Positions 10,347 through 21,031 of a stretch of 64,000 nucleotides of DNA are shown here, one piece after another. This stretch comes from Euryodendron excelsum. Lineage: Eukaryota > Streptophyta > Magnoliopsida > Ericales > Pentaphylacaceae. Below the pieces are notes generated by a model. It made no database searches, was not told the origin of the DNA, and saw nothing but the letters and a program-made list of their open reading frames with translations. Position 1 is the stretch's first letter; each line of letters starts with the position of its first letter. The position numbers were made by a program, and so were the translations under genes. The stretch lies in NCBI GenBank assembly GCA_033060915.1, contig CM065396.1, forward strand, positions 2,307,001 through 2,371,000. Reading direction: 5' to 3'.

Positions 10347-13301
10347 CAAAGCCTCCCCCCTAAGTGAAAAGGGTCCACAAACTCAATCCAGAAACTCTAC
10401 TATTTGAATTGCAGAGCTCGAAGTCTCTCCAAAACCCTAGCCTCTTTAGTCTTTCCAAACCCTAGTCACCATACACTTAACCCTAACACTTATACACATT
10501 CCATATACTCATATATAAGCCTCCAAAGCCTCCATTAAAGACTCAAAGTGTTGCAACTTGAAAGCTATCAAGGATCAAGCAAAGCAAGAAAATAAGAAGA
10601 ATACAAGGTAGGCTCTCTCTTTATGTTTACATACTTCTCCCCTCTTTTCTTTCTTCTAACCCACTTGGGTTTTCTTCTATTTTAATCCCCTATCTTCTTC
10701 CCCCCTCTCTTACATGCTTGAAGGAAGGGAATCCCCGATTCATGTGTAGGAAGGATGGTTGAAAGTCAAAGTGTCGGAGGCTTTCTTCTATTTCAACCTT
10801 AAACCATATAGATTCGACCCCTTTGATTATGTGGTAAAGCCAACCTTGTATGTTCACAACCTTACTTGCATTGTGCATATCATGTTCATAAATCTCTTCA
10901 AAATTGTTTTCAAAGTTTGCATCAAAATCCTCTTTCAAACTTGTATTCAAAACTTTGTTTTCAAATCAAACTCCTAGAGTGTTTCTAGTCATTCCATGAT
11001 TAGAGTTGCTTTAGGAAAGTGTTATATTCATTGTGACCATCAAAGTCCATATTTTGGGTGTAAACCCTAAATTGTTTTTCATTAAAACCACAATCTTAAG
11101 ATGATTCTAGCCATTCCATGGTTAGGGTTGTTTTAGGAAAGTGTAATATTTAATTAGATCATATTGGTCCATATTACAAATCCATGTTGTTTTCAAAACC
11201 ACCAACTTACAATGGTTCTAATCTCTTCATGGTTAGAATCGTTTTAGGAAAGTGAGATATTTAAAAGATTTCAAAAATCCATATTCAAATCATTCTCCAA
11301 ATTGCTTTTCAAACTTCTTTCCAAAACTCTCCCTTCAAAAATTTATTTTTCAAACTCCTTTCCAAAAGCTCTCTTCAAAAATTTACTTTTTAAAAACTCT
11401 CTTTAAGTTTCTTTCCTAGAAACTCTTTTCAAAAGATCTACTTTCTAAAATCTCTATTTTCTTGGAGTCCAAGTCAAGCCCTAAATTCCATGGCTAAGAA
11501 ACCCTAATTCTCTTTATTAAAAACATGACTTTCTTTTTTGCTCCAAATCAAAGTTTGCAAGAACCATATTTTACATCAAATCTTAGATTTCCAAAATCTC
11601 TTTTTCTACACCAAAAATCATAACTTTTCTAAATCCTAGAATTCCAAAACTCAACATTTTCAATTCTATGTCAAATCCAATCTTTCAAATTCGAAAATTA
11701 GATCAAATCTTTCCATTTAGGAAACTAGATCAAATCCTCTAATTTTGAAAACAAAATCAAATCATCTATTTTTAAAAATAAAATCTAATCTTCTATTTTA
11801 GGAAACAAGAATCAAATCTTTTTAAATTCAAAACTTGCCTAAGTTCAAACTTTCCAAAATCAAAACTTTTCTAATTTAGCACTTTCTTAAAATGGAACTT
11901 TCCTATTTCAAAACTTTCCTAATTCAGAGATTTCTAAAATTCAACCTTTCCTAAACCTTGACTTTCTAAACTCTTTCCAGTCAAGTGTTTTCTAAGTCAA
12001 GTGTTTTCAAATCAAATCAAATCTCTTTTTCAAATTTTTCTTAAATCCAACTTTCCTAATTCGAACATTTTCTAATTCCAATCTTTCCTAAATCCAACTT
12101 TCTAAAATTGAACTTTTCAAATCTAAATCAAATCCTTTTTAATTCAACTACATGTTCCAATCTTAGGTAACCTAAACCCTAGGAAGCTTAAACCCTAGTT
12201 CAACCCTAACCCTAAAGTAAGGAAGCTATTCCAAAACTCCTACTCTATTCCAAAACTCCTTTCTAAACCAAGATAGTTTTCCAACTTCAATCTTAGTTAA
12301 AATGTTTTCAAAACTCAACTCTATCTTTCCAAATCAAGTCCAAGTTTTCTTTCAAATTTCACACCCCTTTTCAAGTCTAAGTCCTATTTCAAATCAAATC
12401 TCTTTTTCAAATCAAACTCTTTTCTAATCAAATCATTTCAAATCAAGCTTTTCAAAAACCTCAAAGTATATATTTTCAATTGGACTCTTGTCCGAACTAC
12501 GACTGACCTGATTCTCAAAAAGGGATACGTAGGCGACCCTCATGGGTGCAGTCATAACCTTTTTCAAGTTTTTAATTCCATAACCTTTTTCAAATTTCTA
12601 ATTCTATTTCAAGTTTCTAATTCTAAAAGCTATTTTCAAATCTCCAATTTTAATTTCCAAAAACCTTCTTTCAAAAAATCAAATTTTCAAATCTATTTCA
12701 AATTTCAAATCAAGTCCTTTCGAATCTATTTTCAAAATCAAACTAAATTGTGGCACTTGCATGTCATGCATCATGTCAAAATTCTTTCTAAAAGTTCTTT
12801 TCTAAAGTGGATAGTTTTGGACATTTATTAATCAGAGATTCTTAATGAGTGAACTTAGGGTGAATAGACATATAGGTACCAAAAAGGGCGGGGTAGGGTG
12901 ATGGCTTAGTGCGTCTTCCCTACACGTAACCAATCTTCGAACCTAGAATAACTATTTTCAAAGACTAAAATGGAGTTATTTTCAAAAAGGACTTAAAACT
13001 TTCCAAAGGTTGCCAAACAATCTATTTTCTTAAAAACTCTCTCTTGAGGAAGTTTTCAAAATCTTTTGAAAAACCCGAAGTATAATCTTCGTATTGTGTT
13101 TCGTTTTAGGTGACCTAACTCACTTTAATCAAGTTAAGTGGTGACTCCAAACTTTTCCAAAAAACCCTTATTCAAAATCAATTTCAAATTAAAACTTAGT
13201 CGCATTCATTCTTCTAGGAGGATGAGTTCTAACGAGAGAATACTATATTTTTCTCACTTGTATGTATTTTCCTTGAGTGCAAAAAATCAGGGCGCGACAG
13301 C

Positions 13302-13319
13302 TGACAACTCCACTGGGGA
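13302..13319 (+). other. primer binding site, tRNA-Arg(ACG) type
   Basis: TGACAACTCCACTGGGGA lies 2 bp after the LTR end. It differs by two G-to-A changes from TGGCGACTCCACTGGGGA, the complement of the 3' end of plant tRNA-Arg(ACG) with CCA. The same site downstream of copy D is better preserved. A tRNA-Arg primer is typical of Ogre elements. Confidence 0.78.
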
Positions 13320-16300
13320 CGCTTAGAGGGTTAGGCCATTGTCATGTCTCTTCACCCTCACTCTTTTGGAGTCTTTGATTAATTTGTCCAATTCTATCCA
13401 CCTTAAACTTTCAAAATAAAAGTTTTGCCAAGTTGTTTTAAAAAACATGTCATTACTTGCATTCAATTACATTTAATTATTCAATCTTGCATTAAGTTTG
13501 TCATTCAAAGTATTGACTTTTTCATCTTTATTTTTGTAGGTGGACCTTTGTTCACATTTTGTTTCATGTTATATTAACTGCTATGTATGTCATGAATGTA
13601 TAGAATGAACAGGATGGATGGGAGTTGTTAGGCTCACTCCTCCACTTTTCAAAATTTCACACACACACACTGCACGTGCAGAAGCATTTGCATACTTGCA
13701 TTCTTTACCTGAAATGTCCCTTCTAATTAGAAGGGGGAACGGTATATTAGTTGTGGGCAAGATGCTATGTCAGTTTTTTCGCTCACGGCCTCTTGATGGT
13801 TCTCCCGCTCAGATCACCAACCGATAATAGCACCATCTCGGGGAGTGGGCCTAGGTTTGAAGATTTGGGAACCGAGCCTTCTTAGGAAGCATTAGTAAAC
13901 CCTCAACGTCATGCTCATATAGACACCATGCATAATTAAACCTCTGCCGAATTTAAAACACGTATATTGATTTCAAAACCATGGAGGAAAGGGCGATTGT
14001 TTTACTTTCCTTTAAGCCTGTCTATTCCTGTTGTTATACTGCTTGTATTCCTGTTGTTATAATGCCTATATAACTACTTATGCATCCATGTTTACTTTAC
14101 AAATACATTATCTCTTTCTCTACTCTATGCATCCATGTTCATGCATTCAATATTCTATTTCAAGACAAGAGTTCAAAGTAACTCAAGTCATTGAATCTTC
14201 ATGCACATGATCAACCAAAAGAGAGTGGCACCAAGTTCACTCTCCCCTTACATTAAACCTACCAAAATCCTAAGGGTTCCCATGTAACTCTAAGGGCTCA
14301 TAGCATGCATTTCAAGTCATTCCATAAGAGGGGCCCTAATCCCTCTATGCTCACGAAGATAGGATTGCCAATAAGGCAAGGAACAATCAAATAGTAAGGT
14401 CTCTCAACGACCTCCTTGACATCAAACTCAAAGAAGGCAAATCCGAAGACTCAAGAGTAGTTTAAGATCCCAAATGTAAAAGTAGATAGGTGGAAGTCCC
14501 AAGGAAATTGTTCCCGCTCCCCCTATTACAATGTATTTCAATTCCGTCGTATTTAAACTCTAAAGTTCAAAGTACTTCTTTCATTTTTCATGAATGAATG
14601 AATAAATGGAATGAATGAATGTATGTTCCCACTCAAACGGTAAGGTATTTGCATACAGGGGCAAAACCCCTATCTTTAAAAAGTGAGTCAAATCTATCAT
14701 GTTTAGTTTCCCTCGGCAAAACCCCTATCTTTAAAAAGTGAGTCAAATCTATCATGTTTAGTTTCCCTCTCAAAGTAGGGGCACCCCTTGGATATACATT
14801 GCATAAAAACTTTAAAATCAAGACGCTAACTCATCTTTTGTTTCTTGTCTTTTATCCTCCTCCCTCTCCTCTCTGAGCACTGAGAGAACCGAAGGCAGAA
14901 GCAATATAAGAAGGGGGTCTTCTAAACTATTCAATTACTATTATCATGTTGCTTACATATTCACTTCCATTAGGCTCATGAATCCATATCTATTCCGAAA
15001 TAAGAGTTTCAAGAAACTCAAGTCATTACATTCTCATGCATTTAATTAACCGTAGAGAGAAATAAGCAATCCAATCTCATGTTAATTGAGCTTACCAAAA
15101 CTCCTAAGGGTTCCTCAACCCTAAGGATTCACGACTTATATTGGACCATATCTCAAGAGAGGCCCCGAATCTCTCACTGTCCATAGAGGCGGGATTGCCC
15201 AAATGAAAAAAATATTAGCCGGCCTACACCGAAGAGGTATTGTATTGCATAAGAGGTAGAACTCCACCTCTAAATAGACTCATCATCATGCCTAGATTCC
15301 CTCAAAGAAGGGACCTCCATAGGACACGCATCGCATAAAACCTCCAACTCCACATGCTGACTGCATTTTTTTTTCCTTTTTTTTTTTTCAAGTCAAAGAA
15401 CATAAGTGAACTCATGGAACCCTTCTAACATTTCACCCAATTCAAACTCATGCAAAGGATAAGCCTGGTTATTGGAAGCGGCCAAACCTACATTAAGGAG
15501 CAAGAAGAACTAACCATCCATCTACGAGACGTATACACCATGTCGTGACAAGCACCATTTGCTAAGTTCTGTTAGACTTGGGCATTGCGACAACAGAATC
15601 CTCTAACTTCCAAATGCATGCCAAACCTTGTAAAAGATCTGTTAATTCGCCTTCCATTGTCTAGTGATACACCTAGTGAATGGAGCACCGAGGTTGGCAT
15701 AGTCCCAAATCCCTATTAAGGGTTCTCCCCCAAATGGTCCACAAAAGAAGGAAGGTTTCCACAAGATTCGTCTATTTTCTTTCCATCTTTCTATTCCTTG
15801 CATATCTTATTTAAATGAACACTGCATGTCATGCCATCATGTTTTGAAATGATAAAAAAGTAGTTCTCAGTTTATTCTCTTTGTCTCATACTCTTGTGGA
15901 TGATTATTACTTTTAAGGATTCTTCCCCATTTTGTAATGACTCGACTTGAAAGATCAGATAGCATGGGCAATCCATTCAATAGAGGTTTAAACCTTTGAG
16001 AGACAAAGAGAGAGTGAGAGATAGTAGAAAGACATATTTAACAAAGAAGTGCAAAGTTTATTGAAGAGGCGACACTTGAGTGATATCATGGCTAAGCGAT
16101 GGGCAGCCGAGTCCTCAAAATGATGAGAAACTATTATTTTATTTATCCAAAAAGAAATAAACACTACCCTTTGCTCAGCCCACTAGAGTCGTAAGTAATT
16201 TCCATTCAAATATCCCAAAACCAAGAACCATCCCCCATATTAGGGCAAGCACAGCGTAGTTGATTTGATAGAATATGTAGGGGTTTATTAGCAGAAACAC

Positions 16301-16658
16301 ACTATCTTTAGGAATATTGTCTAAATTTTGTACAAAGGCTTTATGGACTAAGCAATTCAATTTGAAATGATGACAGGCCCTCCATTCTGCGACAATACAC
16401 AAAGAAACTTTCTTTGCAAAGCCCACTTGAGCCGATTATGTTTCTTAAGAAAACCAACCAGATGATCACTGCGCACATTAGGTTAAGGCAAATGCCATGA
16501 GTAGAAACTAATGAGCAACGATGAAAGTGGTGATTTTCAAAAAGTTATGGCATCAAAGGCATCTCTAATAAAGAAGATATTGTGTTTGTGGGGATCTTCA
16601 AAAGAAGATACTATCATCCAAAAATATAAATGAAAAAGTTGGCATCTCTAAAAGTCGA
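13320..16658 (+). other. Ogre-like element internal region, 5' part, non-coding
   Basis: No gag-like or other recognisable coding sequence; the short frames here lack any family similarity. It contains a 55-bp tandem duplication at 14660, and two related segments about 835 bp apart (14160-14360 and 15000-15195, both with ACTCAAGTCATT, ACCAAAAnnCCTAAGGGTTCC and GGATTGCC). A homopolymer T stretch is near 15366. It may be the decayed leader and gag zone of the parent element. Confidence 0.6.
14660..14769 (+). repeat. 55-bp tandem duplication
   Basis: Two near-identical units start at 14661 and 14716, both containing GCAAAACCCCTATC, AAAAAGTGAGTC and ATCATGTTTAG. No function is implied. Confidence 0.9.
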
Positions 16659-16663
16659 CTTAG
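16659..16663 (+). repeat. target site duplication CTTAG (left)
   Basis: Matches 24274-24278 exactly and brackets the solo LTR copy B. Confidence 0.9.
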
Positions 16664-16859
16664 TGTAAGCACCCCATTTTTTATCGCTTGGCTGTCTACA
16701 GTCCGTCCAGACTTGTATTCAAGTTAATGTGGACATATTCTGAGTCAAATCAACTTTCCAAGTCTAATCCCGTCTATCCATTGCTTTGCGTGCCAACTAG
16801 GCCCAAATAGAGGCAAAATGACCAAAATGTCCTTGGGGGCATTGTTCGGTCTAATTCCA

Positions 16860-17140
16860 AATCAGGCACGTCTTTTCGAAGGCGGTAAGTCCCCTTTCCA
16901 TTTCCAAATCAAGCACGTCTTTTCGAATACAGTAAGTCCCATTTTCAATTCCAAATCAGGCACGTCTTTTCGAAAGCGGTAAGTCCCCTTTCCAATTCTA
17001 ACAAGCACATCTTTTCGAAGATGGTAAGTCCCCTTTCTATTTCCAAATTAGGCATGCCTTTCTGAAGATGGTAAATTCCCTTTCCAATTCCATCAGGCGT
17101 GTCTTTTCGAAGAGGGTAAGTCTTCTTTCCAATTCCAATT
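16860..17140 (+). repeat. 47-bp tandem array in LTR copy B
   Basis: Six units marked by TCTTTTCGAA-like cores at 16871, 16918, 16965, 17010, 17057 and 17102, each followed by GGTAAGTCCCCTTTCC and a CACGTC-type segment. The nested solo LTR landed just past its end. Confidence 0.88.
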
Positions 17141-17158
17141 CCAAGTCCAATTCCAATC

Positions 17159-19705
17159 TGTCACACCCCCAACCCAATTAGACATTAATTATGTCACATT
17201 AGGTGAGGCGTGATTGCACAGGTCACCGTACCTGCGAACGACACCTTAACCCATACTCAAAAATAAAAGAGCACAGCGGAATAAACAATACAATGAGAAA
17301 AATATAATAAACTCTCCAAAGGAATACATTACCACTGGAAAATAATCAACATCCTTTCACAAAATTCTTTACCATTATACAAAGTTAAAACATAACACCA
17401 AAACCCAACGTCTATATAAAATACAACCATGAAACTGAAAATAAGACAATGGAGCTGTCTCAAGCCCCATGACTCGACATCCTGACATCAACATGATTGC
17501 CACCAAGGCAAGAACCAAGACTGCAGTGAACCAAACCGTCATCTCCAAGTTACCTGTCAAGACAGTCTGTGTGGGTGTGAGCTAATTGTCAACATGCTCA
17601 TGATAGATAATCAAACTCATAAAGAACGATAATAAACACTCAAATACATACAGGTAGAAATGATTAATATATATCTATATCATGGATGTCTCAATGCAAT
17701 GCATGTATCACCCACATGTGCACGCAATTTTAGATAACGTTGGCCCAATATATCGATGGCGCGTTATCAAGGAATGCCCACCGTGGCACCCCTAGGCCAG
17801 TCCACCGTGACTAAGCCTTGGTTAACCCACCGTGGTTAACTCTCTCCAGTGCAATGTAAGGTATACAATATGAATGGTATGCAATGCCACCATATATATA
17901 AAATCATCAATGTCTTCACAGAACTTCTCATATAATACCAATTTCACCTCATATATAAACACCTTCAACACCTCATATGCATTCACCACCATTATACATA
18001 TAGAAAATACACAATGCATTTAACATGAATAATATTATCTCAAAATCTCACAATTCCACAATTAACACTAATATAGATAATAACACAAGCAATATATATT
18101 CACTTCTATATGAATAAGATTATCCTATGATCCCACCTGTCACCGCACACACACTATGTCAAAGATCACTTCGGGGTTGACGTTGAAGGATCTTGCTTTC
18201 CGTTAGCTCCTATCACCACAACCGTATTAGTTTAGGAAACTCAATGTATACTCCAATAATCATAGCTATAATGTCTATACAAACAAGTTATAACACTGAA
18301 ATTATATATTAGAACTACCATATGCTAATCTCAATCACACTCCCAATGTAAAGTTAGAGCTGAAAAATACCAAAATACACCAAGTCCTCTAATCTGCCAA
18401 AACTGACACAGGCTTCATAATCTGGATAAAACTTCGTAGACTTATGCCCAAAAATTCTAAAACTTTATAAATACCAACTAGACATATCAAAGAGTATTCA
18501 GACCAAATTGTACATTTTTTGAACATGCCTAAGTATTTATTTGGTATTTTCAAATACAGGGCAGTGCTGCAGAAATTCGAATTCAGCAGTAAGTAGTCTA
18601 TCTTTGATAAATTAATAACATAGGTAAACGAAATCTAAATGATCTGAAATTTGGTACAGGTTATCATCAACCTTTATCCTAGAGACAATAAAAATTTCAT
18701 AATTTTTGGGCTACTCTAACTTGGTCGAATGCTCTGTCAAACCAGAGGTTACAGATCTGGGCATCAAAAATCTGCAAGGACAGTCCCATTTCAAAAATTC
18801 ACCATAATTCGTAATTACAACATTTTTAAGTGAATCCAAAGCCCAAATGATCCTCATAACTCTAACTTACAGTGTTCAAAAATTCAGCCACAAATAAAAT
18901 TTTTAGCTAGGTCGAAATGTCTCTAAACAGTAGCATTTTCATAGAGAATACTCTGTTAGGGCTGCCATGGGTGATTCTAAGCTTTTCCTATGGAAGATCT
19001 CACCTCCATCCTCTTCCTTCCATGGCATGACTCATATAACATGTAATAATTAGAGAAAATAAGATGAAACAAGCATGATACTCACCTTAGATGAGGAAAA
19101 CAAAGTGCAAGAAAGCTTCCTTAGATTATTCCCCTCTTTTCTTCTTCTTCCTCTTTTCCACCGATTGCTCCTTCTCTCTTCAAGCTTCTCTCTCTCTCTC
19201 TCTCTCTCTCTCTATAACTCTATATATATATCTCTCTCTCTCTCTCTCTCTATAATGGCAGCTATCTTTTTCTCTCTTCTCCCTCCCATCATGCTAACCA
19301 CTCACCCCTCACCATTCTTGTTTTTTTCTTTCTTTTTCTTCCTTTTCTTTCTTCATTTGCCTTCTTGTCCCCTCTTGTCATCTTTCTCCCTTTCTCTCCA
19401 CCAACACCCTCCCCTCCTCTCAATTAACTTCAATAGAAACATAATAATATATATCTCACCCCCCCCCCTTAGGTATTTATACACCCACTTATTATATTTT
19501 ATGTATTTTATATATTTACTTATTATACCCACTCACCAATGTTTCACCATTTAGCCATTTAACTTACCACTAATAAAATGATACATGTGGCACACACAAT
19601 TATAATTAACCATGCAATAGATGTAAATTAAATTAAATAAACTAATTTAACTACGTTTACGACGCAATTCAACTAATTATAAAAATATGAGATTAGGGTT
19701 TCACA
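17159..19705 (-). mobile_element. 2.5-kb solo LTR, family of the LTR at 61466
   Basis: Read on the minus strand it runs from TGTGAAACCCTAATC to GGGGGTGTGACA, with TG...CA ends and CAATC on both sides (17154-17158 and 19706-19710). It matches the plus-strand copy at 61466-63991 essentially end to end. It has a TATAAATA promoter box (minus strand, 19474-19481) and a CT/GA microsatellite. There is no internal domain, so it is a solo LTR. Its 3' end resembles gypsy LTR ends elsewhere in the window, so a Ty3/gypsy origin is likely but not proven. Confidence 0.93.
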
Positions 19706-20908
19706 CAATCCCTCTCTCGAGAAAGCTAATTCCTCGAGACAGTAAGTCTATTCAATTCGGAACGTTTTCCGAAGAAAGTCTTTTCAGAATGGTAAGTCCC
19801 TTTAACCTATCGACTGGGATGAGACCGCTAGCCCGCCTTTCGACCTATCGACCGGGATGAGACTGCTAGCCCGCCAATGCAAAAATGTCTGTTTCGGCAT
19901 GCCTTTCAAGAAAGTTGACTTCTCAGGCGCTAAGTCCCTTTAGTAGCTTCCTGAGATCAAACAGTCTTGGGAATGATCGCGAACCATTAGAGTAGTGGAA
20001 ATACTCGCAAACATCGCAACCGTCAGAGTAGCGGAAGTACTCAAAAACAGGTCGATATAGGGAATTGCCAACAAACCCCTATATCACGGGACCGCCGTCA
20101 GAGTGACGGAAACACTCAAAACCCAGGTCAACACCAGTGCCTGCTAGTCCATTTCGGTAAAAAATTACCAAACTACCCCTGGGGCCATTTCCGGCACGTT
20201 TCTGGAGAGCACACCTAAGTCCTTAGAATGGTAATTCCACCCCTTCCAAGATTGTCTTAAAAGAAATCCGGCATAATTAGGTGCCTTCTAGTCAATTTTG
20301 GGCCAATTCTGAGACTTTACGGTCAAGATGATCATTTTGTCCTTAGGCATCCGAATGCCCTGGGAACCACACCGGCTCTGGGTATCAAACCAATAACCTC
20401 CTGAGAATGTTTTTTATAGTACCATCGACCTTCCTTTATCTTTCCGGATCATTCCAAGTCAATTCCAGCAAATCCGGTGCAAAATGACCGTTTTGCCCCT
20501 GGTGGGCCAATCGCCTTTTTCGACCACGCCGACTCTGGGCATCAAATCGGTAGCCTTTGGAAACATTCTAAATAATATTTCTAAATCTCGAGTCATCTTC
20601 CAGGACATTTTGAGTCTATCTCGGCAGCTTTCTAGCCCAATTGACTGTTTTGCCCCTAATGGCCCCGTCAACCATTCCGACAAATCTTGTCATCCTTTTT
20701 CATATCCATTACTCCTCGGGACTCTATTCTAAGGCTTCCTGCCCTTTTCTGGCCCTCTGGGTCATGCCCGGCCCCTTCGAATCATTCTCGGACTTTTTGA
20801 AGTCACTCCTAATGAAGCCAAGCTAAAAATTACTTAGTAGTCACTAGTACAGGCTCCCAAATCTTCTCAAGATACGTTATTTGCCGACCTTAAAACTTTC
20901 CTAACTGG

Positions 20909-20933
20909 TTGGCGCCACTAGTAGTGGCGCCAA
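20909..20933 (+). promoter_or_regulatory. GGCGCC inverted repeat upstream of LTR promoter
   Basis: Ten-base arms TTGGCGCCAC and GTGGCGCCAA flank TAGTA. Two further GGCGCC sites follow before the TATA box at 21024. Copies A and C keep the same segment in a CpG-depleted form. Confidence 0.55.
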
Positions 20934-21023
20934 GCCAATATTTGGCCTGGTGCCACTCCTAGTGGCGCCAGAAGCATTTTTGGCTTGGTGCCACTACAAC
21001 AGGCGCCAGGTCATTCCATTGTC

Positions 21024-21031
21024 TATAAATA
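21024..21031 (+). promoter_or_regulatory. TATA box of LTR copy B
   Basis: TCTATAAATACAGAGCCTCC, aligned with the TATA boxes of the other Ogre-like LTRs, about 90 bp downstream of the GGCGCC inverted repeat. Confidence 0.75.

Larger units (their letters stand above)
8702..13299 (+). repeat. Ogre-like 5' LTR (copy A, 4598 bp)
   Basis: Starts TGTAAGCACCACATTTTTAC and ends CAGGGCGCGACA. From left to right it holds a U3 with three units of about 157 bp around 9650-10000 (each marked by TTTTGYCCCT), a decayed GGCGCC-type region, a TATA box at 10339, telobox-like AACCCTAG repeats, an AACCCACTTGGGTT hairpin at 10658, and a long AT-rich 3' half built of degenerate TTTCCTAAATTCAAAAC-like units. A conserved GATACGTAGGC box lies near 12525. 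It carries no coding content; reading frames inside it are chance. Confidence 0.92.

Noticed and set aside
10425..10490. AAACCCTAG repeats as telomeric sequence
   Set aside because: Only scattered single units; they are telobox-like motifs in the LTR leader, found in each LTR copy.
13618..13827. A 69-codon frame after the Ogre-like PBS as a gag start
   Set aside because: No gag motif, no continuation, and a composition like the surrounding non-coding leader.
19075..19554. A 159-codon frame
   Set aside because: Lies inside the solo LTR across CT repeats; its counterpart at 61617-61811 is a different, shorter frame.
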